From Eustoma russellianum (Eukaryota; Streptophyta; Magnoliopsida; Gentianales; Gentianaceae), in contig AP025042.1 of assembly GCA_036186865.1 (NCBI GenBank), positions 18,279,462-18,343,461 of the forward strand: a DNA stretch of 64,000 bases, in the 5' to 3' direction. The position numbers and the translations under genes were made by a program. Positions 1 through 10,102 of the stretch are shown here, in pieces. Each line of letters begins with the position of its first letter. Within the stretch, counting starts at the first letter, position 1. Below the pieces are notes generated by a model, which saw only the letters and a list, made by a program, of their open reading frames with translations, was not told the origin of the DNA and made no database searches.

Positions 1-591
1 CACAATTTATGCAGAGTCCACGGAAAGATCATTAGCATGCTGCACTGAAAGTCGTTCGTTATCTGAAAGGTTATCCTGGGCAAGGCCTTCTCTATTCTTG
101 CACCAGTGACTTTGGACTTACATCCTACTCTGATTCGGATTGGGCCAACTGCCCACTCACACGCTGCTCTCTCATGGCATATATTATTAATCTTGCACAA
201 CCTTAATCTCTTGGAAGACAAAGAAGCAATCTACTGTTTCCCGATCCTCTGCTGAAGCTAAATATCGTGCTCTGGCCTACACCACTTGTGAACTCAAGTG
301 GCTAGTCGACCTCCTTCAGTTCCTCGGTATTCCTAGAACAGCACCTGTGACTCTCTACACGAGCAGCCAATCTGCTCTTTATCTTGCGCATAATCCAGTG
401 GCCCCTGAGCGCACCAAACACAATGAAGTTGACTGTCATTTTGTCCGAGACGCAGTTCTGGACGGCCTTATTCGGCCTATTCATATCTCCACTTTGTATC
501 AACTGGCGGACCTATTAACCAAGTCTCTCGGCACTAAAAAATTTTATTTTCTTCTGTCCAAGTTGGGTGTTTCAACTTTGCACACACCAAC
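1..591 (+). pseudogene. Ty1/copia Pol fragment: end of reverse transcriptase and RNase H
   Basis: This is the C-terminal end of a copia polyprotein, entering from outside the window. Translated pieces match the usual copia order: a VRYLKGYPGQG-like stretch near 55-90, an RNase H core with a YSDSDWA-like Asp motif near 128-150, a KKQSTVSRSSAEAKYRA motif near 218-265, and a terminal stretch reading TKHNEVDCHF then ADLLTKSLG near 415-530. The Tyr of the usual AEYRA motif is kept. Several frame breaks separate these pieces; only 347-595 is open for long. The reading stops just before a G-rich polypurine tract and an LTR, so this is the normal 3' end of an element. No separate host gene is likely. 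Confidence 0.85.
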
Positions 592-602
592 TTGAGGGGG
601 GG
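592..602 (+). other. Polypurine tract
   Basis: The sequence TTGAGGGGGGG lies immediately before a TGTTA LTR start and just after the end of the RNase H reading frame. This is the expected place and composition for the plus-strand primer of a copia element. Confidence 0.75.
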
Positions 603-966
603 TGTTAAACCGATGCTAGAGTCCAGACCTGCCGAGGCTGAAGTGTAGACCTGTCAAGCAGACTTGGCGAGGCTGTACCTGCCGAGGACAAATAGCAGTA
701 GTCAAGCTCGGCTATTGGATAAAGATCGCAAGCGATCTGATTGAGATTTGATTACATCCTTATCTCTTTATCCCATTAATGCCTATATTTATCTCATTAT
801 TGTTTTTGATTTGTATTAATTGATTGGGTTGACATTTGATTTGATTAGATTAGAATTAATCGTGATTAGATTAGATTAGATTGTATCTCTCCGTTTGTAA
901 TTCTATAAATTGTGCGGTAATGGAATGGAGAGAAGACATATTTGAAGTGTCAATTCATCTTTTACA
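603..966 (+). repeat. 3' LTR of the left-edge copia element
   Basis: It starts TGTTA directly after the polypurine tract and appears to end TTTTACA, giving short inverted ends. A TATA-like TTCTATAAATTG sits near 901. The middle holds a run of TTAGAT/TTGATT repeats (about 830-885). The partner LTR lies outside the window, so the right boundary rests only on the TG...CA rule and on the abrupt switch to a minisatellite unit at 967. Confidence 0.6.
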
Positions 967-1062
967 GTATCTCATTTCGTTTGACGATAGTGGCTGTCCG
1001 GAAAATTTATAATTTTTTCAGAGTTGGAAGAGACGTCAACCCGTGTCTCATTTCGGTTGCCA
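967..1062 (+). repeat. 76-bp minisatellite, one unit plus a partial
   Basis: One full unit, beginning TATCTCATTTCGTTTGACGA and containing GTTGGAAGAGACGTCAAC, is followed by about 19 bases of a second unit. The same unit is tandemly repeated at 63764-64000. The array directly abuts the LTR that ends at 966. Confidence 0.8.
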
Positions 1063-1506
1063 GTATCAATAAATAAATGAATTAGTCATCGACCACAAAG
1101 TCTTTCATTCGTAAAGGGGATCTCACGTACAAACCTTCTTAGAAGAAAACAAAAATCTCAGGGGAGTCACTTTTTGTTTGGAAGTCACCGGTGAAATTCA
1201 GTATTTGTTAGCAGGACTTGTTGAGGGTAATCTATTCAAAACGAATCTTTTTCTGAGATACCAGTTTCTACTTGAAGTCCACTTCCTGGACTGTGAGTCG
1301 CAAGTTAAAAAACTTATTGATATTACACCATATCGTATTCATAATTATGATCAAAATATGGTTTCTAATAAAGTTTTAAGGTTCATACTTCTTCAATATG
1401 GATAGAAATTAAATTAGTTTGGTAGAAATAAAGGCAACTTTTGCAAAAACATAATAAGAGTAATATTAGTATTATTGAATAAACTAGATTTCGTATATTA
1501 AATTTA
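1063..1506. other. Noncoding spacer, nothing recognised
   Basis: AT-rich spacer between the minisatellite and Copia-1. A 75-codon frame (1178-1405) opens only from TTG and resembles no family I know, so I do not call a gene. Confidence 0.5.
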
Positions 1507-2054
1507 TGTTGAATATTGAAAGAATTACATTCATTCAAGTTAAAGTTTAATATAAAGATTGTTTCCCTTCTATAGTTGTGGGAGGCTACTTCTAACGGAT
1601 ATTTTACCACTTGAATAGTGTTCACTGTCAACCTACTGTAAACTACAACAGCCATGGTAACCGCTAAATACCATTCAGCTCTGCTATGTATAGTAAAATT
1701 ATTCTAAGTTACAATATGTGCACGCCTAAGTACAACAACTCGATCTGTTGCGTTGCTGCCTTGATTGTACTTCACCTCGTCACCTCGGCTCAGCACTTAT
1801 TCACTTAGTCTTCTTCAGCATGTCTGATCTTCGTCAGCTCAGTTTGTCCTTCTTCCATCGTTATCTTCTTAGTCCTGCTCTCCTCTTTAGGTCAAATCGA
1901 CTGACTGACTTCGTCACTTTTGTCTAGGTCGGCCTAGTTCAGCTCGGCACACCTTTGTCCAGGTCCGCCTTCTTCAGTCCAGCTCATCACACCTTCTTCC
2001 AGATCTGCCTTCTTCAGTTCATCTCGGCACACCTCAGCTGAACTTATTTCTACA
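1507..2054 (-). repeat. Copia-1 3' LTR
   Basis: It matches 6495-7056. The plus strand runs from TGTTGAATATTG to TTATTTCTACA. Immediately to the right, the minus strand reads a GCTTGAGGGGAG purine tract (2055-2066), the expected polypurine tract. The U5-side half carries several GCTCGGCAC-type motifs spaced about 50 bp apart (about 1790-2040). Confidence 0.85.
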
Positions 2055-2227
2055 CTCCCCTCAAGCTTAGTTGTATATGTTCATACAACCAAGCTTGGAT
2101 ATTAAATATTTAAAAACATTCGTTGAGACTGTCTGCTATCTGATTTGTTGTGGGAATGTATTGTATGGTGACCTCATTTCCTTCCATTTTTTTAACGGAT
2201 AAAATGTCTATCTTTTTCTACGTGCTT

Positions 2228-2431
2228 TTACTTATCGCATTGAACTGGATTTTCTACCATACTTATGGCAGAAACACTATCCCAAAAGATTTGTATGGGT
2301 AGTCTTGTCTGAATGTAGAGATCTTCCAGAACTCTTCTAATCCATATGCCTTCGCAGATTCCCAGTGCAAGTGCTCTCAGCTCAGCCTCTACACTGCTTC
2401 TTGACACGACTGGTTGTTTTTTCTCCGCCAT
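2228..2431 (-). pseudogene. Copia-1 RNase H fragment
   Basis: The minus strand reads KKQPVVSRSSVEAELRAL followed by GICEGIWIRRVLEDL and a WDSVSAISMVENP stretch. These are the copia RNase H Glu-helix and the following Asp segment. The expected Asp of the CDN/CDS motif appears in WDS. Upstream and downstream parts of the domain lie in other frames, so the enzyme is dead. Confidence 0.8.
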
Positions 2432-3017
2432 GTAACCAAGTTGCCCTATAAGAATGTTCCATAACCAGTTATTGATCGTAGATCAGTTTTGCATCCAGCC
2501 CAGTCTGCGCCTGTGCAAATCTGGGTGCCTCGATCTAAGTCCTTCCTGAAGAATAGTCCCTATCCTGGTGCATTCTTGAGATACCTGAAGATTATAAATG
2601 CAACTTGGAGATGTTCATTAGTAAGACAATGCATAAAGTGTGATACAAAACTCACTGCGTAACAAATATCATGCCTCGTATGAGACAAGTAGATTAATTT
2701 TCCAACCAATTTTTTATAACTTAGTTTATTTGTTGGGGTGTTATCCTATTGATCCTTGGGCTTATATCCTGGCTCAACCATGGTGCTGGCTGGTCTGCAT
2801 CCGAGCAGACCAGTTTCTTTGAGAAGGTCCAATATATACTTTGTTTGTGATATATATAGTCCATCTTTGTTTCTTGCAATTTCCATTCCAAAAAAATACC
2901 TCAATTTTCCTAGATCTTTCATTTCAAATTGTTATGATAGTTTAGTCTTGATATTTTCTATGCCGTGTTTATCTCCTCCAGTTATCATAATATCATCTAC
3001 ATATACATTAATGACAG

Positions 3018-3520
3018 TCAGCTCCCCTGAGCTAAAACTCTGGTGAATAGAGTATGGTTAGTATGTTTTTGATTAAATCCTACCCCATTCACTGTTTGAA
3101 TGAATGTTTTAAACCATGCCTGAGATGACTGTTTTAGTCCATAGAAGGACTTTCTCAAATTGACCTGACCTCTGTTAGTTTCATTGTTAAATCCTGGTGG
3201 CATAATTATATAAACCTCTTTAGTTAGATCTCTGTTTAAAAAAAGTGTTCTTTACATCCATCTGGTGTAGTTCTCAGTCAAGGTTAACTGTAATAGAAAA
3301 AATTACTCTTATAATATTCAGCTTAGCCTCTGGCGCAAATGTTTCTAAGTAATCTATTCTGTAGGTCTGTGTGAATCCCTTAGCTACTAATCTAGCATTA
3401 TATTTATTCACTGTGCCATCATTATTATATTTAGTAGTGAATACCCATCTACATCCTACTGGTCTTATCCTAGCTAAGCTGGGAGTAAGTTTCCAGGTGT
3501 ATTTTTTCTAAGGCATCCAT
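3018..3520 (-). pseudogene. Copia-1 reverse transcriptase fragments
   Basis: At 3018-3203 the minus strand encodes a copia RT thumb-side segment, with PPGFNNETNRGQV then LRKSFYGLKQSSQAWF (family pattern CKLxKSLYGLKQAPRxWF). Farther upstream, 3240-3520, come broken pieces of the N-terminal RT block, including a segment equivalent to GCRWVFTTKYNNDGTVNKY in several frames. Stops and frameshifts abound. The catalytic YVDD region falls in the damaged stretch left of 3018 (near 2985-3005, VYVDDIMIT-like on the minus strand). Confidence 0.75.
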
Positions 3521-4291
3521 TTCTTCTGCACAGCTTGTCTCCACTCAGGTCGGCTGAGTGCTTGCACTATGTCATTAGGAATAATGTTGTCATTGAATGA
3601 GCACATAACTATTCTAAAGCTTGGATTTAACCTATTATAGGGTATATATTCTTTTATGGATATTTAGTGCATGTCAGATTCTTGGTGCACTTACAAGTTC
3701 CTTAGTGAAAATGGTGTATCATCAATTTGCGTCATATGGTTATATTCGATGTTTTCTTCTATCTTAGCCAGAGGTGTTTGGTCAGATATATCAGGTCGGT
3801 TACAACATCCCAGATCTTCCTGATCATTTAATATGATAGGAGAATCGATCTTGGGTTGAGTCTCAGTAGTTCCGAGCTAAGGTGCCCTACAGCCGAGCTG
3901 TTATGTGCAGCTTGGCTGAGCTGTTGAGCTTGACATATTTGGTACTAGGAAACTAGGCTCACATTCATTTCTCTTTAATTCTACTGTTTCTTCTACAGAT
4001 CTATAAAATGCGAGTTTTTTTATCAAACGTAACATATAATGTTATGTACATTCGTCTATTGGCTGGGCAGTAACATTTGTATCCTTTTTGTGAATTAGCA
4101 TATCCTAGGAAAATGCATCTAACAGACCTAAGGTCCAGTTTACTCCCATGGATGGGCTGAGCATGCACATATGTTGTGCATCCGAATAGTCTAGGTGGCA
4201 GTTTTTGTAAGTAGATTGGTATGCAAGTAGTGATTAATAAGTATTTCTCTAGGAGTTCTAAATGACAAAGTCCTAGATGACATCTTGTTTA

Positions 4292-4843
4292 TTAAGTAAG
4301 TGGCAGTAAGAAAGGCCTCACCCCAGTACTGTTTGGGTACAACATTTTAAGCATGATTGAGCTAGTCACTTCAAGTATATGTCTGTTTTTCCTCTCAGCT
4401 ACACCATTTTGTTGGGGGGTATAGGTACATGATGTTCGGTGATGTATGTCATTTTCTATCATAAAATTTTGAACTGTTTTATCTAAGTACTCAGCTCCAT
4501 TATCTGAACTCAAAGTTTTAATGGTGCAGCCGAACTAATTTTTAATGAATGACATGTATCTTATCACTGTTTTCCCTACATCGCTTTTATTTTTTAATAT
4601 GTAGACCCAAGCCACTATAGTGTGATCATCTACGAATGTTATGAACCATTTAGCACCGTTAATGTTAGCTAATCTAGATGGTCTCCATATGTCAGAATGG
4701 ACTAGATTAAATGGTGTTGATGCCTTATATGCTTTGGCAGGATAATTATGTTTAGTATGTTTGGCTGATTGGCAAGTTTCACAAGTAAATTGTTCAACAT
4801 CAGCTGAGCTGAATAATCTTGGCATTAATCGTTTAAGATACAA
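4292..4843 (-). pseudogene. Copia-1 integrase fragments (zinc finger and catalytic core)
   Basis: Two minus-strand frames cover integrase. 4535-4843 holds the pre-integrase end (FTCETCQSAKHTKH, a CxxC pair) and the start of the core with FNLVHSDIWRPS and TFVDDHT, carrying the first catalytic Asp. 4292-4513 holds the second Asp and the Glu in SSDNGAEYLD and QQNGVAERKNR. The frames are offset and joined only through a stop-containing stretch, so the gene is broken. Confidence 0.85.
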
Positions 4844-5061
4844 GAAAGATGACCTAGCCTGTCATGTCACAACGAAATTTCCCCTATACATGGATTTTTA
4901 GGGTGTAAAATACTAGAGTCTTGGTCACTTGATAGCTCGGCTGAGCTGACTAATCCCTGTTTTCTGACTCCAGTAAGTAGAGGCCTGCTATATTCTTAGC
5001 GCTGCCAATCATCCCCTTTACTTTGTTTTTCTGAAAACAACATTCTTGGATGAGAAGTACG

Positions 5062-5319
5062 CTAAGTAATTGTTATTCCAAATAGATTGAAACTTAGACT
5101 AGGGACATGAAAGACACCTTTTAGTGTAATTTTATTGTTAATTATAGCAGAGCCTTCTCCAATTATTTCTAGGGTAATTCCATTTGCAAATTTTATCTTC
5201 TTAGGTACAGAAAGTAAAGTGTAGGAGTTTAGAAGGGTACCATTATTGGTCATGTGATCAGTAGCCCCGGAGTCAACGATCCATAAACTGCTGGAGCTTG
5301 GCTGGACGTAACCTGCCAT
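5062..5319 (-). pseudogene. Copia-1 aspartic protease
   Basis: The frame encodes SLWIVDSGATDHM, the classic copia protease active site (one Asp per monomer in DSGA), followed by the usual copia protease pattern ending KGVFHVPSLSFNLFGI. It sits between gag (right) and integrase (left), as expected on the minus strand. The domain itself is open for 85 codons, but neighbouring frames are interrupted. Confidence 0.88.
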
Positions 5320-5591
5320 AGTTGCCTGGTGCAGGTCAGCTCGACCACCTTATTTGTTCATCAAATTGATCAGGGCAGCAATCTGATCTTTTGTAATAAC
5401 CTCAGCATCTGTTGCTTAGACTGAGCTAAGGTGGGTTGTGTTTGTCCGAGTTGTTCCAGAATAAGATGTGCTACTTATCTGATGAGCATCACTGTGTCCA
5501 GCAATGAATGGTTTTTGTGATGGTCTCCAGGGAGCATTGTTGGTCTGCAGAGGTGGTTTCATTCTCAGACCAGCTTTGCTTGAACTTTCCA

Positions 5592-6417
5592 TCAGTCATC
5601 GGCTCTATGGCCTTCTTTTTTGCAGTACTTGCAAACTTTACCCCCAGAACAAGCAATGTGTTTTTTAGCAGCCAGACCAGATGCTTCTGTTGGCTGTTCA
5701 GAATGCAGAGCTGAGGATTCGACAGTTGTAGATCCTCTCATCATGATCTTCTTCCAGCTTTCTTCATATTTGATTTCATTAAAGGCAGCCTTCAAGGTCG
5801 GTAGTGGTTTTGTACTAAGAGACTTCATGCAGTGTCGAATTCTAGGTTTAGTCCAGTTAGGAAACAAAAGACCCGCTTCCTTTCTGTTATCTCCTTGTAC
5901 AGTGCAGCATCAGTGATGCAGGACCATTGATGTGCTTCAAAAGTGTCAATTTGTTGTCATGCCTTGATAAGTAACGTATAGTATTTTTGGATAGCAAGAG
6001 TTCCTTGTTTCAGCTCATTAAGATGAGCTTCGACATCACATGTTCTGAGATATTATCTTGTTTGGAATACATATCCTTCATTGCAGCACAGATTTCTATT
6101 GTAATATTGTACATTACAAAATTATCAAAAATGTCTGGCTAATAGCGTATCAGCCAGGACATCGTCATACTGTTTTCTGACTTCCATAGTGGGAGATTTA
6201 CATTAGTTTCAGATGGGACAGTGACTGTCCCATATAAGTATTCTTCCTTGCCTTTACCAGTGATATACATTTCTACCCCTCGAGACCATGAGAGGTTGTT
6301 TTCTCCGTTCAGCTTGTGACTGGTAATGGTTATGGAGGAATCAACAGTAAGTTGAGGACCACGCACTAAAGTAGAAGTGGCCTCCGTATATTCAGTAAGA
6401 CTGAAAGGTGTAGTCAT
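5592..6417 (-). pseudogene. Copia-1 gag, two broken pieces
   Basis: 6139-6417 begins with a Met and reads the copia gag N-terminal pattern: KLNGENNLSWSRGVEMYITG, then WKSENSMTMSWLI. 5592-5867 carries later gag (NWTKPRIRHCMKSL... KPLPTLKAAFNEIKYEE) and half of a CCHC knuckle (VCKYCKKEGHRADD). The 5868-6138 stretch between them is frameshifted. Gag would form the virus-like particle. The start lies about 75 bp inside the PBS, a normal leader length for the family. Confidence 0.85.
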
Positions 6418-6482
6418 TTTGAAGAAAATTTTAAAAATGCAGAAAACAGAGTATGAATCGCAGGTATTTTTGAATTAGAGGA

Positions 6483-6494
6483 GCTCTGATACCA
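6483..6494 (-). other. Copia-1 primer-binding site (initiator Met tRNA)
   Basis: On the minus strand it reads TGGTATCAGAGC, complementary to the 3' end of plant initiator tRNA-Met. It lies with no spacer next to the LTR that starts at 6495. Confidence 0.9.
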
Positions 6495-7056
6495 TGTTGA
6501 ATATTGAAAGAATTTACATTCATTCAGGTTAAAGTTTAATTTACAAGGTTGTTTCCCTTTTATAGGGGCGGAAAACTACTTCTAACTTCTATTTTACCAG
6601 TGATCATTGTCAACCTACTGTAAACTACAACGGTTGTGGTAACGGCTAGTTACCAATACAACTCTGCTATGTACAATGAAATTATTCTAAGTTACAATCT
6701 TTACACGCCGAAATATAACAGCTCGGCCTGTTGCATTGCTGCCTTGATTGTGCTTCACCTCGTCACATCGGCTCAGCACTTCTTCACTTACTCTTCTTTC
6801 GCATGTTTGATCTTCTTCAGCTCATTCTGTCCTTCCTCTATCTTTATCTTCTTAGTCCAGTTCTCCTGTTCAGATCAGCTCGACTGAATGACTTTGTCAC
6901 TTCCTAACTTCGTTTTGACCTTCGTCTAGGTCGGCCTAGTTCAGCTTGGAACACCTTCGTCCATGTGTACCTTCTTCAGTTCAGCTCGGCATACCTTCGT
7001 CCAGGCCTGCCTTCTTGAGTTCATGTCGGCACGTCTCAGCTGAACTTATTTCTAAT
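6495..7056 (-). repeat. Copia-1 5' LTR
   Basis: Direct-repeat partner of 1507-2054, starting TGTTGAATATTG and ending near TTATTTCTA. The outer CA seen in the left copy is changed here, so the right edge is uncertain by a few bases. Confidence 0.85.
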
Positions 7057-7532
7057 CATGATTATAGTTGCTTTCCAAATGATATAAGACTGTTACGTGT
7101 CTATGTGACAAAATACACTAGCTAATAGATAGCTTGTTCTGTAAGAATATTAACATTATGAATTCTACCCACCTCAACATCTTTGCCTGGAAATAGTTAG
7201 CATGTTACTTCCAGAAGCATTCTTTGACGTCCTCAAGTTACTCCTTTGTCTTGTATTTGATTACTCATAATCTAAGTTTTGCTTTTCGATTAGTAGGTTA
7301 CAATGACCAACTGTCGCAATGGTAGGCTTAATAGTTGGCGGCAATGGTTTCTTGTAAAACTATCCTGGCGTACTGAGTGAACTGCCACAGCAAACTGCGT
7401 AAACTGCCACATCATGAAGTTTTTCCTTTGACCTGTATTTTGTTTCTAGTGATCTAAGTTTTGCTTTTATATTCGAAAGTTACTAGTGAATTTATTTCTC
7501 AAGTGCTCCCAAGTCCCAGCGTTCTGTAGCAA
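7057..7532. other. Upstream region of the Cys-rich peptide gene, with a degenerate direct repeat
   Basis: No coding potential seen. A stretch around 7249-7302 (CCTTTGTCTTGTATTTGATT ... CTAAGTTTTGCTTTTCGATT ... GGTTAC) recurs imperfectly at 7428-7481, an offset of about 178 bp. The gene's promoter should lie here, but I see no convincing TATA box. Confidence 0.5.
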
Positions 7533-8051
7533 ATGAAAAAGACAGTGATGGCCAAAACCATTTACGCTGCGTTTTTCTTCACCCTAATCCTCTTGAGTAA
7601 GTAATTTTGTTTTTAAATCTATACGTGAAAGAGTTAAATGCTAATATAGCATTATAGTACCTGTGTTTTCATTTTGTTATCCATCATCTGTTTGCTGCCC
7701 AAATGTTTCCTTGCTACCTTTTTAAGCATTCTGTTTTGTGATAGATGATTAACTTAAAAGTACTTTATAGCTGATGCAAACTCATCGCGAGGTCTGACCA
7801 AAAAGCCTCAGCCCAAAGAAATTTCTGTCCCTCTGGTACGAAGACTAGACTTTCTGTTCCGCAAGATGGATGAAAAAGGTGAGAGATGTAAAAAAGGCAG
7901 CGTTTACGACCACTGGGATACATGCTATACATATCATTGCGACTATTGTGGTGGTGAATACTGCATTGCCAAACCCACTTATGAGCCAAAAACATTCACT
8001 GCGACTATTGTGGTGGTGAATACTGCATTGCCAAACCCACTTATGAGCTAA
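7533..8051 (+). CDS. Small secreted Cys-rich peptide gene, two exons, 3' end disrupted
   Basis: Exon 1 (7533-7596) starts MKKTVMAKTIYAAFFFTLILL, a typical signal peptide. A GTAAGT donor follows at 7597, with a TTTATAG acceptor ending at 7770. Exon 2 (7771-8051) stays in frame: a basic spacer, then Cys residues spaced C-x11-C-x4-C-x2-C-x4-C in the segment around CKKGSVYDHWDTC and HCDYCGGEYC. The C-terminus is odd. A 62-bp tandem duplication (second copy starting near 7997) is not a multiple of three, so the copied Cys motif is read in another frame (TATIVVVNTALPNP) and the gene stops at 8049-8051, inside the start of a retrotransposon LTR. The signal-peptide plus Cys-rich layout suggests a defensin-like or signalling peptide; I do not recognise the family. 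Confidence 0.6.
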
Positions 8052-9135
8052 AAAATTCAGTTAGTCAACAAACAGTCAACGTAATTCAGGTTCAGCTACT
8101 TGACTTGGTAACCTCGGCCAGAAGACCTCGGCCTGAGCCACTATTATTTACAGTTGAAGCAACTAAGGTAGATTCAAGTATAATTCTTGGTCAGCTCGGA
8201 CGCACACCTGAGTCAGGTCGGTCCTTTATTCAATATGATCAGAATTGAATAAAAATTGTAACCAGTCTTCAGAGATCAGCTCAACATATATTCAATTGCT
8301 CATGAAGCATCTCAGCTTGGCATATTGCACCTCGGCTCAGTTATGCTTTAGTCAGAGCATCCACCTCTGGTCAACCTCAGCAAATAAAGGAATCAACAGT
8401 GCACCAATTTCTAAAGGAAGCACATTCATCTCGGCCTCAGAACAGCTTCGGCCTCTGATCCATATTAGCGCCGAACTCTAGCCTCGGCCTTGCTCTCATA
8501 AAGGCTGGTGCTCAGAATATCTCGGATAAGATCGAAGAAGATATTATCAACTGCCGTCTGGGACCCATCAAGACCTTTATGCAAAGTACTTTCCAGGTGT
8601 CAATTATCGCTTGGCTAAGTACAAAGATATCATTGCTGGCCGACCTACATATCATAGAGTCAGCCACTGACACAGCTGCAGCCACAAGCACTTGTCCCAT
8701 CAGACTGCTCTTCTGCAGTAGACAAGACTGCCATCTCGGACACGCTACAATCTCGTCATCATGCAGAGGGTGAGACCTCCTCAACCTTATGTATAAATAT
8801 ACCTCTTTCAAAACGGGGAGAGAGATCCAATTTGGAGAACTTCAACCACTATTTTCGGAGCTTTCTTCTAAGATCTCCTTCTCGGCTGACCTATAAACAA
8901 CCCAACTCTCAGTGAGACTTTGGGTCAGGTTCATTCTAAACCTGTATTCCATCATAAACTGCCTACTAAAACACCTGTAACTGACTTGAGCGTCGGAGGG
9001 TTTTCCCAGGACTGCGCCCTGGGCCTCTAACGTTTCTCTTCCTTCTCAGGTTCCATTGACGGATTTAGATAGAGGGCTAACGGCATACCACAAGGATCAT
9101 CTCTGATCCACCCGGTGAGGATCTCGACCTCATCA
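8044..9135 (+). repeat. Tat-like element 5' LTR
   Basis: It aligns with 22399-24286 along its whole length except for the 0.8-kb solo LTR in the right copy. It begins TGAGCTAAAAAATTCAG and ends CTCATCA. A TATA-like GTATAAATATACC lies near 8791-8803. CTCGGC/GCTCGG motifs are frequent. Its first bases supply the stop codon of the Cys-rich gene. Confidence 0.85.
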
Positions 9136-9137
9136 CT

Positions 9138-9155
9138 TGGTGCTAGAAGAAAGGC
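9138..9155 (+). other. Tat-like element primer-binding site
   Basis: TGGTGCTAGAAGAAAGG begins two bases after the LTR end. It has the TGG start expected of a sequence pairing with a tRNA CCA end. I do not assign the tRNA. Confidence 0.6.
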
Positions 9156-9233
9156 CATTTACCTCTGTATTCCTTAAAAACAGTCTTTCAAGGGCTTTCT
9201 TGGCAGTTAGCCTACACATCCATTGTTGGGAGA

Positions 9234-10102
9234 ATGGATAAAAGAAATGGGAGAGGGTCCAAGCGACCTATGACCCCTAAAAGACGTCAATGACTTCTTC
9301 AACAACGACCGGAACAGTGTTCCCTGGAACCAGCAGAATCTTCAGACCCTGCTGCCTTCTCACATGAAGAACACATGCGAGCCATTCGCTATGTGGCTAA
9401 AAATCCTGATGTATTCCAGGTTGTGGTAAAAGAGATGAAGGGAAAGGCCCCCGTGCGGGACCTAGTGGGCCCCATCCCAGCGATTCATCTCTGCAAAAGG
9501 AACTCCGTGAGTACTCTCCAACTCGGCCAGAGTATCATGTTGAGCACCATAGTGGATTCATGACTGAGGATAGACGTTCAGGACAAATGTCTAGTCACCA
9601 GCACTTTAAACGCGCACAAAAGATGCTGCTGCTAGTCAAACATGGCACAGAAGTTGACAATAAAAGCAGAGCTCAACCACAGGAAATGCGCTCTGTCAAT
9701 AGTCGGTTAGGAGGCCGAGGAAAAGAAAGAAACTCTTTGCTGGCGTCAAAGGCTCATGTTCTCTCTAACATGAGAAAGAAGAATCTAGCAAGAGATCCTC
9801 AGCCCCTAGCAGGACCTATCCACAAGAGGAACCATCAACTGTACTGCTTTTATCATCATGATATTGTGCATGATACAGAGGACTGCAGACAGCTCATTCA
9901 AGAGATTGGACGTCTGATCGAGGTCGGGCATTTACAACGGTTCTACAATCCTAGGTCGAGGCTGAACAATTGGCTGGACTTTAGCCAGCCTTCCCAGGAT
10001 GAAAGTTGTCGACTTGGGCATCAGCACAGGTCGCCAAGAGACGAGGATTCACATTCGGATGGGCAGAGATTTCGGGTCTCCGAAAGTATACGGCTGACCT
10101 AA
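9234..10102 (+). pseudogene. Tat-like gag remnant
   Basis: A frame opens at ATG 9234, is stopped at about 9291, and continues in the same frame at 9375-9563. A second frame (9560-10102) carries a basic region and then the diagnostic plant gypsy gag motif YCFYHHDIVHDTEDC followed by RQLIQEIGRLIEVGHLQRF (family form CxFHxxxGHxTxxC then L+xxIExLIxxGxLxxF). The central capsid helices expected between these parts are missing, so gag is internally deleted as well as frameshifted. It would once have packaged element RNA. Confidence 0.75.

Larger units (their letters stand above)
1507..7056 (-). mobile_element. Copia-1, decayed full-length Ty1/copia retrotransposon
   Basis: Two direct repeats of about 550 bp, both starting TGTTGAATATTG on the plus strand, flank an internal region that reads gag, protease, integrase, reverse transcriptase, RNase H on the minus strand. 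A primer-binding site complementary to initiator-Met tRNA adjoins the right (5') LTR, and a purine tract adjoins the left (3') LTR. No clean 5-bp target duplication is visible. The LTRs differ at many positions and the coding region is full of stops and frameshifts, so this is an old dead copy. Confidence 0.9.

Noticed and set aside
1178..1405. 75-codon frame near the left edge
   Set aside because: Starts only from TTG, unusual composition, no homology recognised, no supporting context.
1507..7056. Target-site duplication for Copia-1
   Set aside because: No 4-6 bp match between the flanks could be found; the right LTR end is mutated.
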